Assembly: GCF_000717595.1 (NCBI RefSeq)
Contig: NZ_JNZO01000012.1
Coordinates: 62,001 to 126,000 of the forward strand
From: Streptomyces flavochromogenes
GTDB lineage: Bacteria; Actinomycetota; Actinomycetes; Streptomycetales; Streptomycetaceae
Length of the DNA stretch: 64,000 nt
Direction: 5' to 3'
The notes below the pieces were generated by a model. That model was not told the origin of the DNA. It saw nothing but the letters and a program-made list of their open reading frames with translations, and made no database searches. The position numbers and the translations under genes were made by a program. Shown here piece by piece: positions 55,416 to 63,708 of the stretch; within the stretch, counting starts at the first letter, position 1; every line of letters begins with the position of its first letter.

Positions 55416-56674
55416 CCGTCCGCCCTCTCCATCTCAAGCTCCACTTCGGTGCCCCCGCCCGGCACGGACCGCAGCCGGGCCGTACCGCCGTTGCGCTGCA
55501 TCCGGCCGATGATCGATTCTCGTACGCCCATCCTGTCCTCGGGAACCGCGTCCAGGTCGAATCCCGGCCCCCGGTCCCTGACCGAGACGAACACCGTGCG
55601 CCCCTCGACCTCCGCGTACACCTGCACGGCCCCTCCCTCGCCACCGTACTTCGCGGCGTTGACCATCGCCTCGCGCGCGGCCTGCATCTGCGCGACCAGT
55701 CCTTCGTCGAGCGGGCAGTCGCCGACGACGACCACCTCGATCGGGACCCCGTGCTTGTCCTCCACCTCGGCCGCCGCCTTCTTCACCGCCTCCGCGAGGG
55801 TCTCGGGCTCCTCGTCCCTGCCCGTGCCCTCGGGCTTGTAGAGCCAGTTCCGCAGCTCCCGCTCCTGGGCGCGGGCCAGCCGCCGGACCTCGCCCGCGTC
55901 CTCGGCGTTGCGCTGGATCAGCGTGAGGGTGTGCAGCACGGAGTCGTGGACGTGGGCCGCGACCTCGGCGCGCTCCTGGGCGCGGATGCGCATGGTCCGC
56001 TCCTCGGTGAGGTCCTGCGACATCCGGACCAGCCAGGGGCCGGAGAGCAGGGCTATGCCGGTGAGGACGGCGACGGCGGCGGTGAGGGCCGTGCCGAGCT
56101 GGGCGACCGAACCGCGGACCACCACGAAGACGGCGAGGCCGGTGCCGACCAGGGCGACGCCGACGAGGCCGCGGGCGAGCTGGAGGGCGCGCGTGCGGCG
56201 GCCGGGGTCGGTCCAGCTGGCCCGGCGGGCGTTGTCCGCCTGGCGCCAGACCAGGGCGACGCCGACGCCGACGAGGAGCAGGGGCCAGACGTACCGGCCG
56301 GACTCGCCGTCGACGCTGATGTTCGTGATGAGGAGCGCGGCGCCGATCGCGAGCACGAGGAGGGCGAAGAGCTGTCCCCGGTCGGGCTTGCGGAGTCTTC
56401 GGCGCCCGTCGGGGGTGGTCTCGAAGACGGGGCGCGGGGCGGTCCTGCCGCCGACGCCGAGCGGGACGACGATCCAGAAGGCCGCGTAGATCAGGAGACC
56501 GAGGCCGTCGAGGAAGCACATGACCACGAACGCCATGCGGACCCAGACGACCGGCAGCCCGAGGTGGCCGGCGAGGCCGCGCGTGACACCGCCGAGCCAT
56601 CGCCCGTCGGCGCTCCGGTAGAGCCTGCGCACGGGCGGTTCGTCGGTCTCGGTGACACGAGCGGCTGCGGACAT
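55412..56674 (-). CDS. Sensor histidine kinase with N-terminal PspC domain
   Basis: A 420-residue kinase. Residues 15-75 form a PspC domain (RRLYRSADGRWLGGVTRGLA, LLIYAAFWIVVPLG). Further hydrophobic helices lie at about 100-215. The DHp helix carries the phospho-His in AAHVHDSVLHTLTLIQ, and the HATPase domain has MVNAAKYGGEGG (N box) and DRGPGFDLD (G box). It belongs to the NarL-partner (HisKA_3-like) class. ATG 56674, first gene of the kinase-regulator operon and divergent from a PspC-domain gene. Confidence 0.92.
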   Translation of the reverse strand: MSAAARVTETDEPPVRRLYRSADGRWLGGVTRGLAGHLGLPVVWVRMAFVVMCFLDGLGLLIYAAFWIVVPLGVGGRTAPRPVFETTPDGRRRLRKPDRGQLFALLVLAIGAALLITNISVDGESGRYVWPLLLVGVGVALVWRQADNARRASWTDPGRRTRALQLARGLVGVALVGTGLAVFVVVRGSVAQLGTALTAAVAVLTGIALLSGPWLVRMSQDLTEERTMRIRAQERAEVAAHVHDSVLHTLTLIQRNAEDAGEVRRLARAQERELRNWLYKPEGTGRDEEPETLAEAVKKAAAEVEDKHGVPIEVVVVGDCPLDEGLVAQMQAAREAMVNAAKYGGEGGAVQVYAEVEGRTVFVSVRDRGPGFDLDAVPEDRMGVRESIIGRMQRNGGTARLRSVPGGGTEVELEMERADG

Positions 56675-56709
56675 GCACCGATCGTCACACGTTCGGCCCG
56701 CCCCGGACA

Positions 56710-56789
56710 TCAGGGTCGGCCCTGAGATCGCCCCTGGTACCGACTCGGGGGCTGCGGGGCGCCGAATATCAGGGTCGGGCCAGGGTCGG
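56710..56789. promoter_or_regulatory. Repeated CAGGGTCGG elements between the PspC genes
   Basis: TCAGGGTCGGCCCTGA (56710-56725) is a dyad with arms TCAGGG and CCCTGA. TCAGGGTCGG recurs at 56769-56778 and CCAGGGTCGG at 56780-56789, the last two exactly 11 bp apart, one helical turn. They lie between the divergent kinase and PspC genes and are plausible binding sites for the cognate NarL-type regulator. Confidence 0.6.
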
Positions 56790-56830
56790 CCCCGGTGCCG
56801 CTCGGCGTCACGGGCCGTCACCATGGACGC

Positions 56831-58177
56831 ATGACGAGTTCGACGCCTTCGCAGCACGAGGCCCCGCCGCCGGCGGAGGCCGTCTCCGCCCCTCCTCTGC
56901 GGCGCTCGCGCGGCAGCAAGGTCGTGGGCGGTGTCTGCGGCGGCCTCGGCCGGTACTTCGACCTGGACCCGGTGATCTTCCGGGTCGTCATCGGTGTCCT
57001 CTCGGTGCCGGGGGGCCTCGGGCTGATCTTCTACGGCTTCGCGTGGCTGCTCGTCCCGCTCGACGGCGAGGAGGAGAACGAGGGCCGCAGACTGCTGACC
57101 GGCCGTGTCTCCGGGAGCACGCTGGCCGCCATATTGATGGCGCTGGTGGGCTGCGGGGTCTTCCTGTCCATGCTGCACAGCGGGTCGATGCTGGGCTCCG
57201 CCCTCCTGGTGGCGTTCGCGCTGTCGTCGGCGGCGATCTGGTCGCGCCACCGGCAGGCCGGTGCCGGGGAGGCGGAGGGACGGGCGGACGCGGCGACCGC
57301 CTCCCGGCCGGTCGCCGAGGCACCGCCCGAGACCAAGGCCCCGCCGCTCGTCGAGTTCCCCTCGTGGTGGCGGGACCCGATCGTCAAGGACGGCTCGACG
57401 GGCAAGATCGCCATCGGCTACCTGTGGGGACCGCATGGCATCGTCGACCAGGACGGTCTGGTGGACGGCGAGGTGCCGAAGCCGGGCGGTCAGTGGAACG
57501 CCGGGCCCGCCGCGCCCGGCCGGCCGAAGCCCTCGATCCGGCGGAGTCCGTTCTCCATCGGCGGTCTCGTCTATCTCCTCGCCATGGTCGCGGCGGTCGT
57601 CGGCACCTCGCTGACCTGGGAGAGCGAGCCGCTGGGCACGAGCCTGCAGACCGGTCTGGTCGCCGCCCTGGCGGTGTTCGGCCTCGGTCTGGTCGTCAGC
57701 AGCTTCCTGGGCAGGACCGGGTTCGGCACGATCTTCCTCACCGTGGTCACGGCGGGCCTGCTCTCCCTGACCACGGCGGTGCCCGGACAGATCACCACGG
57801 AGTGGATCCGCGAGACGTGGAGACCGGCGTCGGTCGCCGCCGTGCAGCCGCGCTACGAGCTGGGGACCGGGGTGGGCACACTCGATCTGTCGACGCTCGC
57901 GGTCCCGGCGGGCAGCACCGTGTCGTCGGAGATCGAGGTGGGCGCCGGCCGGCTCGCGGTGATCGTCCCGAAGAACGCGGTCGTGAAGCTCCACGCCCAG
58001 GTGGGACTCGGCGATCTGCAGCTGCCGGGCGAGCCGGCGAACGACATCGACATCGCGCCGGACCGCGACGTGACGCGAACCCTGAACCCGCCGGCCGGGA
58101 CCACCCCCGCGGGCACCCTCGACCTCTCTCTCGAGGTCGGCATCGGACAGGTGGAGGTCACCCGTGCTGCTTCATGA
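56831..58177 (+). CDS. PspC domain membrane protein with LiaF-like C terminus
   Basis: A 448-residue protein. The PspC domain spans residues 24-80 (RSRGSKVVGGVCGGLGRYFD, FYGFAWLLVPLDG). About five more helices follow, and the last 100 residues form a beta-rich region (LDLSTLAVPAGSTVSSEIEV, LGDLQLPGEP, LDLSLEVGIGQVEVTR) typical of LiaF/DUF2154-like beta-helices. ATG 56831. It is divergent from the PspC-type kinase and likely a modulator in the same envelope-stress circuit. A small membrane gene overlaps its end. Confidence 0.88.
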   Translation: MTSSTPSQHEAPPPAEAVSAPPLRRSRGSKVVGGVCGGLGRYFDLDPVIFRVVIGVLSVPGGLGLIFYGFAWLLVPLDGEEENEGRRLLTGRVSGSTLAAILMALVGCGVFLSMLHSGSMLGSALLVAFALSSAAIWSRHRQAGAGEAEGRADAATASRPVAEAPPETKAPPLVEFPSWWRDPIVKDGSTGKIAIGYLWGPHGIVDQDGLVDGEVPKPGGQWNAGPAAPGRPKPSIRRSPFSIGGLVYLLAMVAAVVGTSLTWESEPLGTSLQTGLVAALAVFGLGLVVSSFLGRTGFGTIFLTVVTAGLLSLTTAVPGQITTEWIRETWRPASVAAVQPRYELGTGVGTLDLSTLAVPAGSTVSSEIEVGAGRLAVIVPKNAVVKLHAQVGLGDLQLPGEPANDIDIAPDRDVTRTLNPPAGTTPAGTLDLSLEVGIGQVEVTRAAS

Positions 58178-58424
58178 GTTCCGTCCCGGCAGGATGATCG
58201 CCGGCCTCACCGCCCTCGCCCTGGCCGGGCTCTACGCGGGCGACGCCACCGGGGCCTGGACGACCCCGTGGTACGTCGTGTTCCCGGTCCTCTTCGGCGG
58301 CCTGGGCACGGCCGGTCTCGTGACCTGGATCGTCTACCGCGTCCGTCGCCGCTCGGCGAGGAGCCGGTCGAGCGACAGCACCGACGCCCCGGCCAGCACC
58401 AGCGGCAGCCAGGCCATGAGATAG
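58164..58424 (+). CDS. Small membrane protein following PspC
   Basis: An 86-residue frame from GTG 58164, overlapping the PspC gene by 14 bases. It has two hydrophobic segments (MIAGLTALALAGLYAGDA; WYVVFPVLFGGLGTAGLVTW) with a basic Arg/Ser tail. The tail overlaps the DoxX gene on the other strand by 91 bases, so the real 3' end is less certain. Probably translated by coupling with PspC. Confidence 0.65.
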   Translation: MLLHEFRPGRMIAGLTALALAGLYAGDATGAWTTPWYVVFPVLFGGLGTAGLVTWIVYRVRRRSARSRSSDSTDAPASTSGSQAMR

Positions 58425-58942
58425 GCGAGGTCGTTGCCGAGGTAGTACGGGTTCACCTGCCAGCTCACGGTCAGCCAGAGGCTCAGGGAGATCAGGGCGC
58501 CGCCGAGCGCCGCCACGCGGGCGAAGAGTCCCACCAGGGTCCCGATCCCGACGGCGAGCTCCCCGAGGGCGATGGCGTAGCCGAAGCCGGCGGGGTTCTT
58601 GAGGGCGAGGTCGACCAGGGCGGGGATGGCCGAGCTGTCGCGGACGCCGGTCATCATCTCGCCGATGGACCCCGTGCCGGAGTCGGCGAAGAAGGCGGAG
58701 TCGGTGAGCTTGTCGAACGCGGCGTAGACGAAGGTGACGCCGAGGAAGATCCGGAGCGGGACGAGGGCGTAGCGGGAGCCGAGCGCCTTCCAGCGGTCGA
58801 GCCCGGCGGCGAAACCGGCGCGGCCCGCACCGCCCGTGTCGCCCGTGTCGCCCGTGCCCCGGGTGCCGTCCGGGCCGCTCGTACCGCCCGCGTCACCGGT
58901 GCCGCCGGCCGCGCCGTCCGCCCGGTCCGCGTGTCCCGTCAT
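58334..58942 (-). CDS. DoxX family membrane protein
   Basis: A 202-residue protein. The first 45 residues are Gly/Thr/Asp repeats, and four membrane helices follow. The family core is present: PLRIFLGVTFVYAAFDKLTD at the first helix, FGYAIALGELAVGIGTLVGLF, and a last helix LAYLMAWLPLVLAGASVLS. DoxX proteins are linked to redox or membrane-quinone functions. ATG 58942 with GAGGTGA upstream. The 3' end overlaps the small membrane gene on the plus strand. Confidence 0.87.
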   Translation of the reverse strand: MTGHADRADGAAGGTGDAGGTSGPDGTRGTGDTGDTGGAGRAGFAAGLDRWKALGSRYALVPLRIFLGVTFVYAAFDKLTDSAFFADSGTGSIGEMMTGVRDSSAIPALVDLALKNPAGFGYAIALGELAVGIGTLVGLFARVAALGGALISLSLWLTVSWQVNPYYLGNDLAYLMAWLPLVLAGASVLSLDRLLAERRRTR

Positions 58943-59035
58943 CGTCGGTCACCTCTCCTCGCCCCGCTCGACTGTTCGCGGAACGATTCTCCTCGCCCGG
59001 CCTGTGAAGGGATACGGGAAGGAGGGCCGGAGGGG

Positions 59036-60277
59036 TCAATCCACGACGTCGATCGTGACCCGGTTGGTCTCGACGCCCGCCGCCGTCACGACCGAGACCT
59101 CCACCCGGCCCGGTTCCACGTCCGCCGGCAGCGGGACGGTCAGGGCGGCGTCGGTGGGGTTGGCGAAGCCTCCCGGGACCGGGACCAGCGGCACATGGGC
59201 GTGGACCGGGCCGATACGGACGACCAGACGGGTCATCGGGTCGGGAGCGCCGGCTCCGGGCGGGACGAAACCACAGCCGCGGATCTCGATGTCGTCACCC
59301 GTGCGGATCGGGGCGTCGAGGTCGCCGGCCTCCCGGGACCTGACCACGGAGTGGATCGTGGGGCGGACGCCCTCGGTGCCCTTCGCGGCGAGGTGCCAGA
59401 CGGCCGAGACTCCGACGAGGAGCACGAGGGCCCAGGGCACCCGGGGAAGCCCGGCCGGGTCGTGGGCCAGGGCGACGGCCGTCAGGACCAGGACGGAACC
59501 GGAGACGAGGACGTACTGGACGTCGGCGAGCGCGGCCCGGCCGCTGTCGTCGCAGAGCAGATCGGCGGCGCGCGGACGGTCGGCGCGGACCTTCTGGAGG
59601 CGGCGGGACGCGATCCCCGCCGCGACGACGAGCCGGGCGGTCACGGTGACGGCCGACACCAGGGCGAGGACGGTCAGCAGACCGGCGCCCCGGGCAAGAC
59701 CGAAGGCACGCGTGCCCGGTGACAGGAAGGCCAGGAAGACCAGGGCGTAACCGAGGAGGAGGAGCCAGGCCGCGGCGACGGCGCGGGTGGTGGAGAGCCG
59801 GTTGTCCTCCCCGATCAGCGGGGCGATCAGTCCGCCGCGGGAGCGGTGGGTGTGGGCGGCGGCGCTGAGCAGGACGGCGAGGACCAGGGCGGTGCAGAGG
59901 CCGGCCGTCCGGGCGCCGGTCCAGCCGCCGTCCACGGCGGTGAGGGCCTGGCCGAGGAGCAGGACGACGACGGCGCCCCAGACCGCGGCGAGACCTCCGC
60001 GGCGTACCCGGTCGAACCAGGCCACGCCGGCCTCCCGGCCGCGCACGGCCACCGCGCGGGCGGACTGGGCGAGCTCGTCGGAGACCCACTGGCGGGCGGC
60101 GACCGGGGAGTGGGCGACGGCCGCGGGGACGCCGTGCCCGGCGGCGAGTTCGTCGCGCCGTGCGAGGAAGGCGGCGACGGCTCGCCGGTGGCCGGTCTGT
60201 CCGCAGTGGGCGCAGCCCGCGCAGGCCGTCGCGTGCTCGCCGTACTGTCTCGCCTCTTGAACGGCCACGGTGCTCAC
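59036..60277 (-). CDS. Membrane protein with N-terminal Cys motif and beta-type outer domain
   Basis: A 413-residue protein. The N terminus has ATACAGCAHCGQTGHRR, three closely spaced Cys with His that could bind a metal. About six membrane helices run from 95 to 300 (GLAAVWGAVVVLLLGQAL and others). The last 110 residues form an Ig-like beta domain (DDIEIRGCGFVPPGAGAP, VEVSVVTAAGVETNRVTIDV). I recognise no named family. GTG 60277 with GGGAAG upstream. Monocistronic, 93 bases from DoxX. Confidence 0.75.
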   Translation of the reverse strand: MSTVAVQEARQYGEHATACAGCAHCGQTGHRRAVAAFLARRDELAAGHGVPAAVAHSPVAARQWVSDELAQSARAVAVRGREAGVAWFDRVRRGGLAAVWGAVVVLLLGQALTAVDGGWTGARTAGLCTALVLAVLLSAAAHTHRSRGGLIAPLIGEDNRLSTTRAVAAAWLLLLGYALVFLAFLSPGTRAFGLARGAGLLTVLALVSAVTVTARLVVAAGIASRRLQKVRADRPRAADLLCDDSGRAALADVQYVLVSGSVLVLTAVALAHDPAGLPRVPWALVLLVGVSAVWHLAAKGTEGVRPTIHSVVRSREAGDLDAPIRTGDDIEIRGCGFVPPGAGAPDPMTRLVVRIGPVHAHVPLVPVPGGFANPTDAALTVPLPADVEPGRVEVSVVTAAGVETNRVTIDVVD

Positions 60278-60319
60278 TTCCCGAGCTCACTTCACGACAC
60301 GTACCGGTGCGTCCCGAAG

Positions 60320-60338
60320 GGTCAACCAGCCGTTGGTT
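60320..60338 (-). promoter_or_regulatory. Candidate promoter and dyad upstream of the membrane protein
   Basis: On the minus strand TTGACC (60325-60320) could be a -35 with TACGTG as a weak -10 16 bases on. It overlaps a dyad AACCA-GCCGT-TGGTT (60324-60338), a possible operator. The region to 60445 shows nothing else. Confidence 0.4.
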
Positions 60339-60445
60339 CCAGGGAATTGTGTCGCACCGGCGGCTCTCGCACCTGCCGCGTGCGCCCCGCCGGAGGGTGA
60401 TTGCCGCGCCATCGCATTGACGTACAGAAGGGTGAAGCGATGGTG

Positions 60446-61234
60446 TTACGACAGGAGTTCGGGCTCCGTGCGGCTGATCCTGCGCCAGAGGGGCTGGTAG
60501 TTGATCCAGGCGACGAGGTCGCTGCCGAGCTGCTCCCGGGTGGCGACGGCCTCGCGGTGGTCGATCAGGACCGGTTTCCCGGCCGCCCGAGCGGTCAGCT
60601 GCACCTGGGCGCAGCGCTCCAGGGCGATGAACCACCAGGCGGCCGCGTCGACGGAGGTGCCGACGGTGAGCAGCCCGTGGTTGCGGAGCACGATCGCCTT
60701 GAACGTGCCGAGCGCGAGGGCGATCCGGCGCCCCTCCTCGGGGTCCACCGTGACGCCGGTGTAGGCGTCGTAGAGGGCGTGGTCCTGGTAGAAGGCGCAG
60801 GCCTCCTGGGTGATCGGGTCGAGGAGTTCGCCGAGCGAGGCGAGGGCCCGGCCGTGGAGGGAGTGGGTGTGGGCGACGGCCACGGCGTCGGGCCGGGCCC
60901 GGTGGACCTGGGCATGGACGGTGAACGCGGCCTGGTTGACGTGCTGCCCGCCCCGTACGACCTGCCCGTCGCCGTTGACCAGGATGAGGTCGCTCGCGGC
61001 GATCTCATCGAACGGCGCCCCGAAGGGGTTCACCCAGTAGCAGTCGCGGAGTTCGGGGTCGCGGGCGCTGATGTGGCCCGAGACGCCCTCCTCGTAACCG
61101 AGCCGCCCGAAGACCCGGAGCGCGCCGGCGAGCCGCTGTTTGCGGTGGATGCGTTCCTCCTCGGCCGTCGCGTGGACGGGCGGCATGGCGAAGTGGAGCC
61201 GGTCGACGGGAACGGGGTCGGGTATCACGCTCAT
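60446..61234 (-). CDS. Class II aldolase/adducin family protein
   Basis: A 262-residue zinc-dependent aldolase-fold protein. The segments GVSGHISARDPE (phosphate and first contact), NPFGAPFDEI, the zinc His pair in AVAHTHSLHGRALASLG, and LRNHGLLTVGTSVDAAAWW give the complete family pattern. It could act on a sugar phosphate or another hydroxyacid; the substrate is not readable. ATG 61234. Downstream of guaA on the same strand but beyond its terminator, so separately transcribed. Confidence 0.88.
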   Translation of the reverse strand: MSVIPDPVPVDRLHFAMPPVHATAEEERIHRKQRLAGALRVFGRLGYEEGVSGHISARDPELRDCYWVNPFGAPFDEIAASDLILVNGDGQVVRGGQHVNQAAFTVHAQVHRARPDAVAVAHTHSLHGRALASLGELLDPITQEACAFYQDHALYDAYTGVTVDPEEGRRIALALGTFKAIVLRNHGLLTVGTSVDAAAWWFIALERCAQVQLTARAAGKPVLIDHREAVATREQLGSDLVAWINYQPLWRRISRTEPELLS

Positions 61235-61317
61235 GCGCCGGAAGGTAATGCCCGGCCGGTCAAGTCACCAGAGTCCGGACGCCACGGAAAGACGCACGCG
61301 TGAGGGGTCGGGCACGA

Positions 61318-61361
61318 CGAAGCCGCCGCCCCGCGTGACGGACGCGGGGACGGCGGCTTCG
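61318..61361. terminator. Terminator downstream of guaA
   Basis: A 19-bp stem with one bulged A: CGAAGCCGCCGCCCCGCGT (61318-61336) against 61342-61361, loop GACGG, 23 bases past the guaA stop. Confidence 0.88.
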
Positions 61362-61384
61362 GTCTGCTCAGCGGGCGGGAGCGA

Positions 61385-62986
61385 CTACTCCCACTCGATG
61401 GTGCCCGGGGGCTTGCTGGTGACGTCGAGGACGACCCGGTTGACGTCCGCGACCTCGTTGGTGATGCGGGTGGAGATCTTGGCGAGCACGTCGTACGGCA
61501 GGCGCGACCAGTCGGCCGTCATGGCGTCTTCGGAGGAGACGGGACGCAGCACGATCGGGTGACCGTAGGTGCGGCCGTCGCCCTGAACGCCCACGGAGCG
61601 GACGTCGGCGAGCAGGACGACCGGGCACTGCCAGATCTCGCGGTCGAGACCGGCCGCGGTGAGCTCCTCGCGGGCGATGGCGTCCGCCTCGCGCAGCAGG
61701 TCCAGGCGCTCCTTGGTGACCTCGCCGACGATGCGGATGCCGAGGCCGGGGCCGGGGAACGGCTGGCGCTGGACGATCTCCTCGGGCAGGCCGAGCTCCT
61801 GGCCGACCATGCGGACCTCGTCCTTGAAGAGCTGGCGCAGCGGCTCGACGAGCTCGAACTCCAGGTCCTCGGGGAGGCCGCCCACGTTGTGGTGGGACTT
61901 GATGTTGGCGGTGCCGGTGCCGCCGCCGGACTCGACGATGTCCGGGTAGAGCGTGCCCTGGACGAGGAACGCGACGTCCTCGCCGGTGCCCGCCGACTCG
62001 GCGACGATCTCGGCCTGCGCCTGCTCGAAGACCCGGATGAACTCGCGGCCGATGATCTTCCGCTTGGTCTCGGGGTCGGAGACGCCGGCGAGGGCGGTGA
62101 GGAACCGCTCCTGCGCGTCGACGACCTTGAGGTTGACGCCGGTGGAGGCGACGAAGTCCTTCTCGACCTGCTCGGTCTCGCCCTTGCGCATGAGGCCGTG
62201 GTCGACGTACACGCAGGTGAGCTGCGAGCCGATGGCCTTCTGCACGAGCGCGGCGGCCACGGCGGAGTCGACGCCGCCGGAGAGGCCGCAGACGGCGCGC
62301 TTGGTGCCGACCTGGGCGCGGATGGCCGCGACCTGCTCCTCGATGACGTTGCCCGTGGTCCAGCTGGGCTCGATGCCGGCGCCGCGGTAGAGGAAGTGCT
62401 CCAGGATCTGCTGGCCGTGCGTGGAGTGCAGCACCTCGGGGTGGTACTGGACGCCGTAGAGCTTCTTCTCGTCGTTCTCGAAGGCGGCGACCGGCACGAC
62501 GTCCGTGGACGCGGTGACGGCGAAGCCCTCGGGGGCGGCGGAGCAGGCGTCGCCGTGCGACATCCACACGGACTGCTCGACCGGGGTGCCCTCGAAGAGG
62601 GTGGAGCCGGCCTTGGAGACGTGCAGCGGGGTCCGGCCGTACTCGCGGGCACCGGTGTTGTCGACGGTGCCACCGAGGGTCGTCGCCATCAGCTGGAAGC
62701 CGTAGCACATACCGAAGACGGGGACGCCCGCCTCGAAGATCGCACGGTCGAGGCGCGGGGCGCTCTCGGCGTACACGGAGGACGGGCCGCCGGAGAGGAT
62801 GATCGCCTTCGGGTTCTTGGCCAGCATCTCGGCCACCGGCATGGTGGACGGGACGATCTCGCTGTAGACCCGGGCCTCACGGACACGGCGGGCGATGAGC
62901 TGGGCGTACTGGGCGCCGAAGTCGACAACGAGGACTACGTCCGGGTTGGTGACGTCGGGCGCGGCAGCGGGGGTCGCTGATGACAC
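61385..62986 (-). CDS. guaA: GMP synthase (glutamine-hydrolysing)
   Basis: A 533-residue enzyme converting XMP to GMP. The glutaminase domain has Cys94 in [10 protein letters not shown] with His182 and Glu184 in YHPEV. The ATP-pyrophosphatase P-loop is [14 protein letters not shown] (near 238-251), and the C-terminal dimerisation domain ends [13 protein letters not shown], as in all GuaA. GTG 62986. Terminator immediately downstream. The promoter region (63044-63062) carries a perfect palindrome. Confidence 0.97.
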   Translation of the reverse strand: MSSATPAAAPDVTNPDVVLVVDFGAQYAQLIARRVREARVYSEIVPSTMPVAEMLAKNPKAIILSGGPSSVYAESAPRLDRAIFEAGVPVFGMCYGFQLMATTLGGTVDNTGAREYGRTPLHVSKAGSTLFEGTPVEQSVWMSHGDACSAAPEGFAVTASTDVVPVAAFENDEKKLYGVQYHPEVLHSTHGQQILEHFLYRGAGIEPSWTTGNVIEEQVAAIRAQVGTKRAVCGLSGGVDSAVAAALVQKAIGSQLTCVYVDHGLMRKGETEQVEKDFVASTGVNLKVVDAQERFLTALAGVSDPETKRKIIGREFIRVFEQAQAEIVAESAGTGEDVAFLVQGTLYPDIVESGGGTGTANIKSHHNVGGLPEDLEFELVEPLRQLFKDEVRMVGQELGLPEEIVQRQPFPGPGLGIRIVGEVTKERLDLLREADAIAREELTAAGLDREIWQCPVVLLADVRSVGVQGDGRTYGHPIVLRPVSSEDAMTADWSRLPYDVLAKISTRITNEVADVNRVVLDVTSKPPGTIEWE

Positions 62987-63043
62987 TACGGCGGCCTTCC
63001 GGCGGTAGGAGGAGGGTCCCCCGAAGGGGGGTGCTATTTGTCG

Positions 63044-63062
63044 ATTCTACCGGCGCGCCGGT
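63044..63062 (-). promoter_or_regulatory. guaA -10 box and overlapping palindrome
   Basis: TAGAAT (63049-63044, minus strand) is a good -10, and ACCGGCGCGCCGGT (63049-63062) directly upstream is a perfect 14-bp palindrome filling the spacer. No clear -35. The leader then forms a C-run/UUCG/G-run hairpin at 63018-63032. Confidence 0.5.
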
Positions 63063-63093
63063 GGCGCTTTTCGTCTCACCATCCGAACCCGGG

Positions 63094-63124
63094 TTGGCTC
63101 CGGTCCGTCGCCGGGGTCCATACT
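63094..63124 (+). promoter_or_regulatory. Leaderless promoter of the aromatic leader ORF
   Basis: TTGGCT (63094-63099), 19-base spacer, CATACT (63119-63124), then six bases to ATG 63131, so translation begins at the very 5' end of the transcript. Confidence 0.6.
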
Positions 63125-63130
63125 GCTGCC

Positions 63131-63202
63131 ATGCGCGAGCTCACGACCTTCGTCTTTACCTATGGCAACCGGCCCACCGGCTGCCATGGTCGTGCTGCTT
63201 GA
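63131..63202 (+). CDS. Putative 23-residue leader peptide with Phe/Tyr codons
   Basis: The ATG at 63131 opens a 23-codon ORF whose middle reads TTFVFTYG, codons TTC GTC TTT ACC TAT; TTT and TAT are rare in this GC-rich genome. There are two Phe, one Tyr and no Trp. A hairpin (GGCA, CCGG / CCGG, TGCC around 63164-63185) overlaps the codons just after the aromatic run. A strong intrinsic terminator follows at 63226-63253, before chorismate mutase. This is the layout of a ribosome-mediated attenuator; function is inferred. Confidence 0.55.
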   Translation: MRELTTFVFTYGNRPTGCHGRAA

Positions 63203-63225
63203 GCAACTGACAAGCGACTTCCCAG

Positions 63226-63253
63226 GCGCCCCGGGCTGACAGCCCGGGGCGTC
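63226..63253 (+). terminator. Intrinsic terminator between the leader ORF and chorismate mutase
   Basis: About 13-bp stem with a three-base GAC loop, left arm containing GCCCCGGGCT and right arm AGCCCGGGGC, then GTCTGTCGTT. It lies 54 bases before the chorismate mutase ATG, so transcription must pass it. Confidence 0.8.
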
Positions 63254-63307
63254 TGTCGTTCCCGGGCCGGTCCGCCCCGGGGCATCCGACACCCCAGGAG
63301 CCCCGCC

Positions 63308-63601
63308 ATGACGACGACCACCGCCACCCCCGAGAAGACCGGCGCCCGCACCGACGAGGCGGCGACGCTGATCGGCGACGCCCGTGAGCGCATCGACGCG
63401 CTCGACGACCGGATCATCGGTCTCATCCAGGAACGGATGGCCGTCTCGGCCGTCATCCAGGAGGCACGGATCTCCTCCGGCGGCCGCCGGGTGAACCTGA
63501 CCCGCGAGATGGAGGTCCTCGGTCACTACCGGGACGCCCTCGGCAAGCCGGGCACGGCGCTGGCGATGACGATGCTGGAGCTGTGCCGCGGCCGCGTCTG
63601 A
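63308..63601 (+). CDS. Chorismate mutase (AroQ type)
   Basis: A 97-residue all-helical enzyme converting chorismate to prephenate, the branch to Phe and Tyr. The AroQ pattern is visible: ARERIDALDDRIIGLIQERM (helix 1 with the catalytic Arg), SAVIQEARISSGGRRVNLTREMEV split across the loop, and ending LELCRGRV. ATG 63308 with AGGAG ten bases upstream. It follows a leader ORF and terminator that suggest control by aromatic amino acid supply. Confidence 0.9.
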   Translation: MTTTTATPEKTGARTDEAATLIGDARERIDALDDRIIGLIQERMAVSAVIQEARISSGGRRVNLTREMEVLGHYRDALGKPGTALAMTMLELCRGRV

Positions 63602-63634
63602 GCGGGCGCCCACGTGTACGCGGGCATCTCCGCG

Positions 63635-63708
63635 GCCGAGCGTGCGCCCGCGTCGCCGGGCGCATCCCCCACAGCTGAGCGTGCGCTCGCGTATCCGGGT
63701 GCGTCCCC
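63635..63708. repeat. Imperfect 39-bp direct repeat
   Basis: Copies at 63635-63669 and 63674-63708 share GAGCGTGCGC and CCGGG; the period is 39 bases. A short frame here would read a 13-residue repeat, but I do not call it a gene. Confidence 0.6.
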
